Part shown: positions 35,747-46,583 of the stretch, in pieces
Numbering within the stretch: position 1 is the first letter of the stretch
Layout of the letters: every line of letters begins with the position of its first letter
Origin: Blastocladiella britannica
Taxonomy: Eukaryota > Blastocladiomycota > Blastocladiomycetes > Blastocladiales > Blastocladiaceae
DNA length: 53,954 nt
Assembly (NCBI GenBank): GCA_025349905.2
Contig: MU624566.1
Location: 1-53,954 of the forward strand
Direction: 5' to 3'
The notes under the pieces: model-generated
The model's database searches: none
What the model was told of the DNA's origin: nothing
The model's input: the letters and a program-made list of their open reading frames with translations, nothing else
Translations under genes and position numbers: made by a program

Positions 35747-36724
35747 TTACGACACAACCGAGGTCACCTCGTCCTCAGTTTCACCCAACCGGTTCCCAGC
35801 GTCGATGGCATTCTGCGCGACCGCCTGCGCGTCCGGGTTGAGCGCGTGCAACCGGTTGGCGTCAATCGCGCGTGCGTTGAAGAACGTGTACGAGAGTGTG
35901 ATCTCGGAAATGTCCTGGGTGTCCGGGTCGTCGAGGAACGCCGGGTCAATGAAGAAGAACACGGGCATGTCCACCTCTTCGCCCTTGCGCAGCTTCTGCT
36001 CCTCAAAGCAAAAGCACTGGATCTTGTTAAAGTACGGCCCGGCGTGCGCGGGCACCACGTTGTAGGTCGCGATCCCAATCACGTCCTCGGTGCCCTTGTT
36101 CTTGGCCGTGTAGAACGCCAGCGCCGTTTCTCCTGGAACCACCTCCACCGCGCGCTGCTGCGGCCGGAACGACCAGTTCAGCGCCCGAGCCGTGTCCGAG
36201 TTGAAGGTGATACGCAGCTTGCGGTTCGACGACCGGACAGGGATCATGTTGTCGGGCCGGAACCGCGGGTCCGACTCGCGCGCGTCTAGCGACGTCTGCA
36301 CGGTTCCGCCGACACCCGTGGCACTGCAGAACAGTCGGTACAGGGGTACCGCGGTGTAACTCAGCCCGAGAAAGAAAATAAACACTGCCGCCGAGTAGTT
36401 GAGGCCCGTCCGGTTGCGGTGCTGGTGGTGCCGCGCGTACTGCTCGCCGAGCTTGCCGTACGCGTGGTACGGTGTTTGGCGTTGTTGTTGCGTTGATGGT
36501 GGCCGGGTACTATTACTGCTGCCGTTGCTGGAGGATGCGAATCGGCGCGTCTGCGCCAAAAGTTGCACTGCGGAACATGTCACGCTCGGGCGCGCCATCA
36601 TTGTCGTCGTGGTGAGCGCAATGGAGCGAGTAGCAGTGGCAAGAACCACCGGCGCACGCGCTGGCGCTCTCAACAATACGGACGCGGTGGCGGTGGTAGT
36701 CAACAGTCGGTGTCCGGCCCACAT
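35747..36724 (-). CDS. COX11: Cytochrome c oxidase assembly protein Cox11
   Basis: One exon of 325 residues, ATG at 36722-36724. The first 60 residues are a mitochondrial targeting sequence rich in Arg, Thr and Ala. A single membrane helix at about 112-132 (A-A-V-F-I-F-F-L-G-L) is followed by V-P-L-Y-R-L-F-C. The intermembrane-space domain has the copper-binding C-F-C-F motif at 237-240 inside K-I-Q-C-F-C-F-E-E-Q, followed by M-P-V-F-F-F-I-D-P and L-S-Y-T-F-F. Cox11 delivers copper to the Cu-B site of Cox1. An upstream in-frame ATG would extend the protein but lacks presequence character. It is transcribed in the same direction as ARPC1. Confidence 0.95.
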   Translation of the reverse strand: MWAGHRLLTTTATASVLLRAPARAPVVLATATRSIALTTTTMMARPSVTCSAVQLLAQTRRFASSSNGSSNSTRPPSTQQQRQTPYHAYGKLGEQYARHHQHRNRTGLNYSAAVFIFFLGLSYTAVPLYRLFCSATGVGGTVQTSLDARESDPRFRPDNMIPVRSSNRKLRITFNSDTARALNWSFRPQQRAVEVVPGETALAFYTAKNKGTEDVIGIATYNVVPAHAGPYFNKIQCFCFEEQKLRKGEEVDMPVFFFIDPAFLDDPDTQDISEITLSYTFFNARAIDANRLHALNPDAQAVAQNAIDAGNRLGETEDEVTSVVS

Positions 36725-36811
36725 GATATTTTTTTGAGTTTTGAAGAAAAAAAACGAAAGAGGCCATACTCGCATTGCATACGCCGGCCTCTCATATATC
36801 AAATAATTCAA

Positions 36812-37899
36812 TTACATCTTGGCCTTGCGGTTGTCGCCTTGAGCAAGCATCATGTCGAGGCCCATGGCCATGATCCCGTTGGTGTTCATCCAGGCGCCGC
36901 CGTCCACCACCAGCACGGTACCCGTCACGTAGCTGCCGGCATCCGACGCCAGGTACAGCGTCGCGTGCTCAATGTCCTTGACGGTGCCGAGGCGGCGGAT
37001 CGGGATCGAGTTGACAAAGTCGGTCGACACGCTGGGAGGCATGAGGCGCTATTTTCTCGTTTTGTCAGTTTTATTTCAATTGAAAGAATGACAGTTTGGA
37101 CATACCGTAATGCCCTCGGTGCCCTCGATCGGACCCTGCAGAAACAGTATCAGTATGTTTGCGGATCAAGAGTGGAAGTGAAAGGAAACAAACGAACCGG
37201 AGCAATGCCATTGACATTGATGCCGTAGCGGCCAAGTTCCATGCTCAGGACACGGGTCAACGCATCCACACCGTTCTTGGCACTGGCCGCGTGCGCCTAC
37301 TTATTAGCGATCAGCCATCGAAGAAAACCCCAAAAAAGGAAAAAAAACTAACCTGCATGGGGTTACCGGCATACTGCAAGGTGGCCGTGACATTGATGAT
37401 GGTGCCCTTGGACCGCTTCAGGGGCTCCAGGCACGCCTTGATGGTGTTGTAAGTACCAATCAGATCAATCTCGATCACGGTGCGGAACGCGCGGTACGAC
37501 AAGTGCTCGGCAGGGGCCAAGAAGTTGCCCGCAGCCCCCGCAATCACAATGTCGATGCGGCCGTACGTGTCCAACGCCTTTTGCACTGCGTTGATCATGT
37601 CCTCGGGCTTGCTATAAACACCTTGATATGAGTGCGAGGGTATCGAAAATACAGTTAAAAGATCATGCATACCGCACGTCACCAGCAACCGCCAAGCACT
37701 TACGGCCCGTGGCAGCCTCCAGCTCGCGCGCAGCAATGTCCAGCTTGGACTGCGTGCGCGACACAATCACCGCGTCGGCACCGTGCAGCATCAGCGCACT
37801 GCACATGGCACGGCAAATCCCGCTGCCGCCGCCCGTGACAAAGGCAACTTTGCCCGTGAACAAGTTCTTTTGGAAGATGTCGGTGGTCGGGGTGGTCAT
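36812..37899 (-). CDS. SPS19: Peroxisomal 2,4-dienoyl-CoA reductase (SDR family)
   Basis: Five exons: 37899-37673, 37611-37353, 37296-37198, 37135-37106 and 37048-36812, giving 283 residues (yeast Sps19 292). Exon 4 is only 30 nt and encodes G-P-I-E-G-T-E-G-I-T. The cofactor fold shows T-G-G-G-S-G-I-C and G-A-A-G-N-F-L, typical of DECR enzymes, then K-N-G-V-D-A-L-T-R and G-R-Y-G-I-N-V-N-G-I-A-P. It removes double bonds at position 4 during beta-oxidation of unsaturated fatty acids, using NADPH. The C-terminal A-K-M fits the loose peroxisomal PTS1 pattern ([SAC][KRH][LM]), and no N-terminal presequence is visible, so peroxisomal location is likely. An upstream ATG at 37921-37923 would add eight residues. 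Confidence 0.93.
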
Positions 37900-38190
37900 T
37901 ATTTCTTTTTGGGGAGGTTGCACGCCTTACGAAGGAGTATAGGGGGGCGATCGCGCTACTTAACTGTTTTTTATAGGCTCAAGCTCGAAAGAGAAAGCTC
38001 GGGCCGAGGACGGTTGTGGCGCCTGAATTTTCTTCATGCGATCAAGACATCATAACACACGGATCGGCAGCAGCAAGCAGGATCTATTCGCCGACACAAA
38101 ATGAGACGGCCCAGCCGCTCGGGCATGCCGGAGGGACCTTGGGGACGGTGGGGGAGAGAGAAAATGGTACACAAAATGAAAAAAAGGGTT

Positions 38191-39934
38191 TCACCGCCGC
38201 GCGCTTCGAGGCAGGCTGGCCGACCCGGCAATGCTCGGGTCGGCTCGCAGCCGCTCCAGCGCACGCGAAGCCGCCGAACGCTGTGGCGTCGACGGTGGTG
38301 GCGGCGTGTCGGTAGAGGCAGTTGAAGGCCGCATCGCCTGCATCATCATGGACGCATCAAGCGAGTGCATGGTGACGGTCGAGTTGTTGGTGATCATCCC
38401 CTGAGACCGCAGCATCGCCATCACCGTCGATGCGCGCTGGGCACGTGCGGCAGCGGGACTGGGCGACGACAGCGCGTCGATTGGCGGCGGCGGCGGTTCA
38501 CGGTACATGGCATCCAGCGCCGCCTCTTGCTCCATGCCAGGCTCAACCGCGTCGCCACCCGATTCAGCGGCAGCGGCAGCAGCAGCAGCAGCCACCGCTT
38601 CCGGGTCGTTCGGGTCCGGCTGGTAAATCAGATCGTCCTCGTTGGGCGGGTGCACGGCTGGACGCACCGAAAACTCGTGCGTGGCGTACGTCGGGAGCTC
38701 CTCGTCGGCCGCGTCCTCGTACGCGCGCGGTAAACGGTCGAGCATGCGGCGGTCGGCCGGTTCCAGCGCCCGCTCGCGCGAAAACATCTTGCGCACCACT
38801 TTGGGCGTCGTGTGCACGTCCAAGATCCACGCCACCACCGCTATCACGGTCCCAGCGCCAATGATGATCGGGAACAGGTATAATGGGTTGAACACGACGG
38901 CGCGATAGAACGGTGCAGGCTGGTCGGTCGAGCCCGCCTGCGAGATCATGTCAGTGTTTTCCACCGACTTGACCAAGAAATCGGTCTGATTCACGGAAAT
39001 GGGTGCGCAGAACCCGCCCGTGCATGGCGTAAACGCGCAGTCCAGCGACGACCGGCACGTATCCGATGTCGCCAGTTTCGTCGGAACCACCACACCGCTG
39101 CTGCTGTTGCACCGGGCCAGCAAGAATCCGTTATCGGGTGAGAGGATCGCCAGCCCGGCGGCGCCCAGAGATCCGTCGTTGGGCGCCGACGACAGGATCG
39201 AGGGAATGGACAGCGGCAAGCGGAAAAAGATCTGGCCGGCGGCGGGATTGGCCGTCACGGCGTTGATCACATCGCTTGGCGCTTGTGCGAACGAGGTGAG
39301 GCTGAGGTTTGGGAGTGGGATAGCCCCGGTTGCGGACTGCAGCACCAAATCAGCGACGGGTGTGCAGCCGGATCCCAAAGGTGCAGACAGCGCGCAGAAC
39401 CCGACCGTGGGCGATTTGGTGGCAAAGGCATCAGCGAGCTTGGAGGGAGTGTTTTCAGGCGCGGCGCTCAGGGTGCCCGTGACATTGGCACCAGCAGCCG
39501 GGAAAAGCGGCACGCAGACGGTCGCATGGTGCAGAATGAACTGGTCGGCGCATGCGCGCATCCCACACTGCTGCAGGCGGGCGCCTTTCGATGTTTTGTT
39601 GTTGAATGTGAAACATGCCAAATATTTTAATTGATAATGTACCAGCGTCGTAATCGGCGAGGGCAGCGGACTTGCGCTGGGTCCACTGGTAGATGGAGCC
39701 CTTGATGGCATTCCATTCGGTCGCGCAGTTCTTTTGCAGGCAGAAAGCATAAGTCGAGGGGGCACGCTGCGGGGCAAACAGGGACTGGCCAATGCACGGC
39801 AAGTAATCCTCGGACCGCGTGCTGCACAGCTGGTCGACGGGAATCTTGGTCAGCGCAAAGGCCGGTCCAGGGAACACGCCGGGCTGGGCCAAGGTGAGGA
39901 CCGCGTATGCCGGGCCAGCCGACGGGTTCGCCAT
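38191..39934 (-). CDS. Single-pass membrane protein with Cys-rich ectodomain, unknown function
   Basis: Two exons, 39934-39643 and 39584-38191, giving 561 residues. About 300 residues N-terminal to the helix contain many scattered Cys (for example D-Q-L-C, Y-L-P-C-I-G, F-C-L-Q-K-N-C, Q-Q-C-G-M-R-A-C, C-V-P-L-F), suggesting a disulfide-rich outer part. One strong membrane helix (F-P-I-I-I-G-A-G-T-V-I-A-V-V-A-W-I-L) follows. The C-terminal tail is long, with acidic, poly-Ala and Pro-rich segments and a final Ser/Arg-rich stretch. I see no clear signal peptide at the chosen start; an alternative ATG at 39980-39982 does not add one, so an upstream exon may be missing. I recognise no family. Confidence 0.78.
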
Positions 39935-40280
39935 TTTAATGTTGTGGCGTCTTGATTTCAAAGAGAGTTCAACACATTTCAAGGAAAAAAAAGTACTGAG
40001 GTGGCGAAATTTAAAGTCTCAAATCAAGGAATTGATGGGAGTACACGCCACTGGGAAAGGAAAGAGCGGATGTAATTTTTCCCTGTTACCTATGTATGGC
40101 CTGAAAAGGAAGTGCCAAAAACTGGCGTGTCAATTTTGGTAACGAACCTTCCGAAGATCCGCTCGACCAATCCTTGACCTCGATGGTCAGCATCCTCGCA
40201 ACAAAACTCTTTCGCCCTCTGTCGCCGCTGTCCCAGTTTTTCACTTTACTTCACATAAAACAAAAAAATTAAGAAAGAAA
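39935..40280. other. Divergent intergenic region between membrane protein and SMS-family gene
   Basis: These 346 bases separate two divergent start codons. I see no gene; an undetected first exon of the minus-strand membrane protein, carrying a signal peptide, could lie here but no candidate stood out. Confidence 0.4.
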
Positions 40281-42813
40281 ATGGACAGCAGCTTGCCCTT
40301 CCCGCCGCCGCCGCTGGCCTCATCGCGCTCGGCATCGCCCGTCGCTGCCACCGCTGGCACGAATGCTACTCCTTCCTCTCTCCTCGACGCATTTGGCCCC
40401 ATCTCGGCCGGCGCCGCTGCCGACCCGGCCCTCACGCACAACCCGTGGCCGTCCGTGTCGCCGCCTCTGCCATCTCCGGCCCATCAGTCCCAACAACAGC
40501 AATCCCCTTTCCATGTACCGACCGCCTTTGCGTCGTCGGCTCGCCCCGCCCTCGCGCCTCTCAACCTGGTGCCGTGGCCCGCATCCACCCTGCACTCGGC
40601 TCCCGGCACTGGCGTTGGCGCTGCTGCTGGGGCCACCGCCAGCAGTGACTGGTACGACGATGAGACGTCAGCTGACGCCACTGGTGCTGCCGCCGGAACA
40701 GTCCCGCACTCGACGTCCGACTACCTGGCTGCGTCCGAGCCCACCACCCTGGCCATGGGTGGTGCTACCGCCGGCAACAGCAGCAGCATTCACATGGGCG
40801 ACCACCACCATGCCGATGACGACGACGACATGTACAGCGACCAGTACGACGACACGTCGGACGAGAGCGAGGCCGAGCTCGCGCACCTCGACCTGCACGG
40901 AGACCCGCTGCACCGTTCCTCCCGCCGTAATGGGAAGCGGTCGTCGCGCGTCAGCACAATCACCAGCGCCAATGCCTGGGACGGCCGTGGCCGCGGGTAC
41001 TGGCGCGATACGTCAGCGCCTCCCCTGACGCCGTTGCGGGCCGGGTTTGGCCACGCGGGCCAGCTGGAGCCGTTTGGTGGTCCCAACGGAGGTGCGGTTG
41101 GGACAGTGGACCTCAAGTTGCCGCGCACCAGCTCTTCGTCGACACGCCGCGTCGGCGCCGATGGGTTTGGCGTGCCGGCGTCCACCGGGACCAAGGGTGG
41201 GCGTGGGTCCAAGCGCGGCGGGTTCCGGTTCTCGGCCGCTCACGCCGACAATGACGAGGGTGAGTCGGTGCCGATGGTGCCCGTATTCCCCAAGCTCAAG
41301 CACCACCTGGTTTCGAGCCCGACCGAGTCGGCTCTTGGTCGGTGGCTGCGCTGGCTGGGCCGCGTCGAGTACGAAAAGTACGGCAAGCGGCGGTTCCTGA
41401 TTGCGCTTGGTTCGTTGTTTTTAGCCTTTTTTCTTCATTGTCTTGGCACTTCCTCATTCACTCATTTCTATTTTTTTTTTTCCAGCTTTCTACCTGTTCA
41501 ATGGCTGGCTCAACGTGGTCGCCTGCAACGTTGCCGATTTCCGTCGTTCGCAGCTCCCGCTCCACCGGATTCCGTTTGACTCGACCCTGCCCGACATTGG
41601 TATTGCTTTTTTATTTATTTATATATATCTTTTCAAGGTCAGTCGTCCTTACTTGGCTTTGAAATGGAAAACCAGGCCATGACTACCTGCCCGACCTCAG
41701 CTTGCTCAACAAGCCAATCCCCGACTACTTTATTGTGACCCTCACCGGCATGACCACGCTGATGCTGCTGTTCCACAAGCACCGCCTCGGTCTCTTGCGC
41801 CGGTACCTCATTTCCCACGGTGTTTGTGCGTATTTCTCTTCTACGCAATGACTGCTCCATTCGAGTGCTGACAACATATAAATAAAGTGCTCATCTTCCG
41901 GTCCATCACCATCATCTCCACCACGGTTCCTGACCCGCAGCTGCGCTGCGCGACGCGCGAGCCCGCACACACCATCTTCCGCCAAGTCAACCCGTTCTTC
42001 CCCGACACGTGCGGCGACATGATCTTCAGCGGCCACACGGTGGTGCTGACCATGGTCGGGTTCGCATGGCACCAGTACGGCCCGCAGTACGCGTCGGTGC
42101 GCCGCGGGATCTGGGCGGCGTCGCTGCTGGGCATGGTGGCGCTGGTGGCCGCTCGCTACCACTACACGGTGGACGTACTGCTGTCGTTTGGGCTCACGGC
42201 GCTCGTGTGGCTCGGGTACGGCGTGGCTACCCAGTCGCCCGACGTCATGCGCCACTCGCGCATTCTCGGGTTCCTGGAACGCCGGTCGTCGGCCGAGCTC
42301 GTGACGAAGTGGACGCGGTCGGCGAAACGCCAGTGGCGGAAGCGCACGTCGGCGTTTGCGCCCGCTGCTCGCCACCACATGCATGTCGCTCGCCCTGGGT
42401 CGTCGACGGGAACCACTGCCGCTGCCGCGGCCGCAGCATCCGCTGGCCAAGACCACCACGGTCACCACGGTCACCACCACCATCACGCGGCGTCCACGGA
42501 CCCAGCCTCGCACGACTCGGTGGTGGTGGTTGGCCATGTCGCTGGCCGAATGGGAGGCGGCGACACGGCCCGGGTGGTGGCGCGGTCAGCCGGCCCACAG
42601 GTCGGCGCCGACGTGACGCTCCCGCCGCACTCATCAGCCCCCACTTCCTCGTCCCTGGCCTCTCACCAACCAATCGAGATTGCCCTGGCATCGTCGTCCA
42701 TCCCCACCAGTGCGGCCGCCGCAGTTGCCGCCTCCAGTGTGGTCGCCGGGGCCTCTGCAGCCGGGTGGCTCTTGCCAGCTCCAGCGACTCTCGGCGGGGC
42801 CAAGTTGGACTGA
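40281..42813 (+). CDS. Sphingomyelin/inositol-phosphorylceramide synthase-family enzyme
   Basis: Four exons: 40281-41409, 41486-41599, 41676-41825 and 41888-42813, giving 772 residues. Residues 1-340 are disordered (Pro/Ala/Ser-rich, acidic patches). A membrane core of about 240 residues follows, with A-F-Y-L-F-N-G-W, P-D-Y-F-I-V-T-L-T-G-M-T-T-L and the catalytic block C-G-D-M-I-F-S-G-H-T (506-515), then R-Y-H-Y-T-V-D (554-560). His514, His556 and Asp560 match the catalytic triad of animal SMS1/2 and SAMD8 and of the plant/protozoal IPC synthases in the PAP2_C family. The tail is Ala/Ser-rich with a His-rich stretch. It should transfer a phospho-head group onto ceramide in Golgi or plasma membrane; which head group cannot be read from sequence. 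Confidence 0.88.
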
Positions 42814-42919
42814 TCCCTCTTTTAACTTTCCTGTACCCTTGATCCTCTCGATCCAATAAAAAATAATTATGTTACACTCGCTAAACCACCAAGTCAAACC
42901 GAAAAGCACAAACAACGAA

Positions 42920-45138
42920 TCACGACCACACGTCCTCGAGGTACCGCCCCTTACTCCGCAAATCCTTGACGAATTTGACCGCGCGCTCCTCCGGCATTCC
43001 GCCCTTGTCGCGAGCCAACCCAACAAAGAACGCCTGCACGTCCTTGGCCATGTTCTTGGCGTCGCCACAGACGTAAATATGCGCGCCCTTCTTGGACACC
43101 AGCTCCCACATCTGGTCGGCGCGTTCCGCCAGCCGGTGCTGCACGTACACTTTGTTGGCGCCGTCACGCGAAAAGGCCGTCACCAGTTCCGTCAGACCGC
43201 CTCCGGCAATGTACTCGGGCCACTCGTCAGAGTACAGGAAATCGTGCTTCTCGTGCCGGCACCCAAAGAAAAGCACTGCTTCGCCCATGGCAGGAAGAGC
43301 CGCGGGGGACGTCGGAGAGTTGGGAGCACTAGCGGCAGCGGCAGCAGCAGCGGCTTCGCGCATCCGACGCGCGGCGGTCACACGCTCCTGCACAAACCCG
43401 CGGAAGGGGGCAACACCCGTACCGGGCCCGACCATGATGACCGGCGTGGCGTTCTGGCGCGGCAGCTTGAATGCCGCGTGCCGGATCGTCACGGGGACCT
43501 TGATGGCGGCGCCGGGACTGGCCTGCAACTTCTGGTGAATGTCGTACAAGTACCGAGTCGCCAAACCGACCACCTGCTTTCCGCCCTCGGCCGCCTCGTA
43601 CCGCAACACCGACGCGGTGATGTGCACGAACGTGGCGGCGGCAACGTACCGCGGCGACGACGAGATCGAGTAGTACCGCGGCTGAATGCGCGTGAACGAT
43701 TCCAGAAGTACTTCGACGGGCAGCGCGGGGAGCGGGTGCTGTGCCAGCAAATCGCTTGCCGACGCGTACCGCGCCGCCACCTCGTGCGCGTACGCGTCCT
43801 TGTCGGTCGCCAAGCGAGTGTAGAACGCGTGCGCGGGCGACTCGGGATCGGCAAACTGGACCCACGCCTGCAGCACGTGCGGTTTCGGCGGAACACCAAT
43901 GTCCAGGTAGTGCGTCAAGGCCGCGCGGTACGTGGTCGGGCACGGGAACGGGTGCTTGCGGCGCGCGGCTGGGTCGGTCGACGTCATGCTCAGCACCGTG
44001 TCGAGTTTGGCCGCCAGCCCGGCCGCGGTCGCCAGCGCAGTCACTTCGCGCGGGTCGATCTCTGGCCACAGCGCCAGGTGATCGCCGGCCTGGTAGTACA
44101 GCCGCGACCCAGTCAGCTCCAACTCCATGTGCACGCAGTTACGGCCGGGCTCCAGACCCGAAAACACTTCACGAGTCGCCACCACGCGCGCGTAGAACGG
44201 GTTCTTGGCGTCGAACGTGGCCGCCTTCGGGTCGCCGAGCTCGCCGGAAGAGTACACGAACGGCAGAGCTTCAGCGTCGGCCTCGGAGTACTCGGTGACG
44301 GCAAACGCGCGGTGCGATGCAGCGGCGACGGCGGCCTTTTCCGCCGCAGCGGCCAGGTCCAGCTTAAAGTGCGCGGCGACCGCCGGCCACAGCTCGTCGC
44401 GCCACTGCGCGAAATCCTCCTCCATGTTCTCGTCGTCGTCGCCCTCGCCACGCGGGCCCACGCGCACGCCACCCAGCGCCGTGCACCACTTGTCGATCTT
44501 GCGGGCCATGGCGTTGAATTGCTCGTACGTCTTGTTGCCCAGGCCAAACACCGCATAGTGGAGCCCTGCCAGCGGCTTTTCCTCATCATCATTGCCATCG
44601 CCGGACATTTCGGCCGCAGCGTTCATCAGGTACTCGTGCAGGCCAACCGCGTTATCGGTCGGCTCGCCCTCGCCGTACGTGGCCATCACAAACACCACCA
44701 GCTTGTCGCGCGGGATCTTGGCCAGATCCTCCATGTCAAAGTCCTCGGGATCGGCCGGTAGGCACGACAGACCGTACTTGGCGCCGTCCTTGGCGAGCCG
44801 GGCGGCAAAGTCTTCGCCTGCATATTATTATTTTTTTTTTCAGGAAAATAGAGTTAGCATTCAGCATGGCACTTTTCGTACATTAAAGGACATGTACCAG
44901 TGCCGGTTTGCGAGCCATAGAGAATGACAATGTCCTTTCCGCCGTGCAGGTACTTGCCATGCAGCGTGCGTCCCTCGGCTTCGGCGGGGGTGAGGGACCG
45001 TGGCGCGCCGCGAGGGTCCACCTTCTTGTCGTCCGAGCTCCGGCCGATGCGCAAAAGCCAGTAGGCGCCGCCGATAAGCAACGTGCCGAGCACCACCCAG
45101 TCAGAGGTGTCGAGAATAGTGCCGGTGTTGGGTGGCAT
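42920..45138 (-). CDS. NCP1: NADPH-cytochrome P450 reductase
   Basis: Two exons, 45138-44898 and 44817-42920, giving 712 residues. A membrane anchor sits at about 14-31 (W-V-V-L-G-T-L-L-I-G-G-A). The FMN domain has Y-G-S-Q-T-G-T-G-E-D-F-A and A-T-Y-G-E-G-E-P-T-D-N-A. The FAD domain has R-Y-Y-S-I-S-S-S. The NADPH domain has G-P-G-T-G-V-A-P-F-R-G-F, then F-F-G-C-R-H, Y-V-C-G-D-A-K-N-M-A and the terminal Y-L-E-D-V-W-S, whose Trp stacks on FAD. It passes electrons from NADPH to ER P450s such as the one at 15548-17414. An Ala-rich insert lies between the FAD and NADPH parts. The intron is phase 1, between T-G-T and G-E-D. Confidence 0.97.
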
Positions 45139-45396
45139 TTTTAATGTGCTATACAGTTGGCGAAAGAGGAATTGGATCACGCGTCAAGAAATAAAAAAGC
45201 ACTCAAGGGAACGAGACGGGCGGCGGCGGATTCTTGAATAAAACGCGTCGATTTCACTTTGTGTGAAAAAGACGCGGAAGTGGGCGGGATGCGGTGATTG
45301 ATCCGATCGAGGACTCGACGTGTCGAGTGTGGATGCAACGTAAACTCTGCTGCTTGAGCATCCCTGGAAAAAATAATTATATATTGATCAGCAAGC

Positions 45397-46416
45397 ATGT
45401 CCTCGTCGCTCCTCCGCCTTGGTCTCACTCTCGCCCGCCCCGCCACTCGGGCGTTCCCGCGTATTACCCCCGCTGCGACGGCTGCCCGTGCCTTTTCGGC
45501 CTCGGCTTGGTCCTTGCGTACGCGTGCTTGCCATTCGTTACCAGATACCTCAATCTGATTTACCTGATATATACAGACCACCGCCAGCCCCTGCAGATTC
45601 AAAAGCCGGCTCCGTCGTTCACGGCCACGGCGCTGGTCGACGGCCAATTCAAAAAGATCTCGCTCGCCGACTACAAGGGCAAATATGTGGTGCTCTTTTT
45701 CTACCCGCTTGGTTCGTTTTTTATTCCCCCCCATTGGACTTGCACGCATACTCATGTATAATATCATGCAGACTTGTACGACCAACTATTGAACGAGCAC
45801 GGTACAAATTGCAACTAATCACACCAATAAACAGCACCTTCGTCTGCCCCACCGAAATCACCGCCTTCAGCGACCGCGCCGACGAGTTTGCCAAACTCAA
45901 CACCCAGGTGATTGCCGTGTCGGTGGACTCGGAGCACTCGCACCTTGCCTGGACCCTGCAGCCGCGCAAGCAAGGTGGGCTTGGGCCTATGAAGATCCCG
46001 ATGGTGGCCGATCTGACCAAGTCCATTTCGCACGACTACGGCGTGTTGCTCGAGGACCAGGGGATTGCTCTTCGGTATATTTTTTTTTGGAGTTACACAA
46101 TGAGGATAGGATCGCTAATTTCAAAATGTATGGCAGTGGTACCTTCATCATCGACACCAAGGGCACGTTGCGTCAGGTCACGGTCAACGACTTGCCGGTG
46201 GGCCGGAACGTGGAAGAGACACTGCGTCTCGTTGAGGCGATCCAGTTCACGGAGGAGCACGGTGAAGGTACTTTTATTTCAGTTTGATGGATCAATCAAA
46301 CCGCTCACCGAAACATTCAAAACAATTCAGTTTGCCCGGCTGGCTGGAGCAAGGGCGCTCCTACCATGAAGGGCAACCCCAAGGATTCCAAGGACTACTT
46401 TTCCAAGCACGCCTGA
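45397..46416 (+). CDS. Mitochondrial typical 2-Cys peroxiredoxin (contains a 4-nt exon)
   Basis: Six exons: 45397-45517, 45577-45711, 45772-45775, 45835-46074, 46137-46267 and 46331-46416, giving 238 residues. The first 40 residues are an Arg/Ala/Ser-rich mitochondrial presequence. The active site F-T-F-V-C-P-T-E has peroxidatic Cys91, and the resolving Cys212 is in E-V-C-P-A-G-W. G-G-L-G and a C-terminal Y-F motif are both present, features of the over-oxidation-sensitive eukaryotic class. It reduces hydrogen peroxide with thioredoxin as donor. The third exon, just A-C-T-T, supplies the Asp and part of the Phe of P-L-D-F-T-F; skipping it would break the frame just before Cys91. It is divergent from the P450 reductase (258 bp). 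Confidence 0.94.
45772..45775 (+). other. 4-nucleotide micro-exon in the peroxiredoxin gene
   Basis: Four bases lie between a TGCAG acceptor and a GTACGA donor. The flanking introns are 60 nt (45712-45771) and 59 nt (45776-45834), the normal local size. With the micro-exon the mRNA encodes the near-universal P-L-D-F-T-F-V-C-P; without it the downstream frame is lost. Both splice sites match the local consensus. Confidence 0.85.
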
Positions 46417-46583
46417 TCCCCATCAAGTTCCATCTCACATATTTGAGCCGTCAACGATGGCAACGAGGAATGCAATCATAATGTTTTTTTTTAACGTGTA
46501 TTACTATTTGCGAACGAAGGGGATGCACAAAGAGATTGGAAAGAAAAATAAAATCAACCAAACAATGGGAACCATGGCAACAG

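Noticed and set aside
42869..44761. A 630-codon open frame on the plus strand
   Set aside because: It is antisense to the P450 reductase, whose protein shows all family motifs. The plus-strand product is Arg/His/Val-rich with no domain, a usual by-product of GC-rich codon bias.
45700..45840. A frameshift or pseudogene in the peroxiredoxin gene
   Set aside because: A 4-nt exon with proper splice signals restores the conserved active site exactly, and all other exons are intact.
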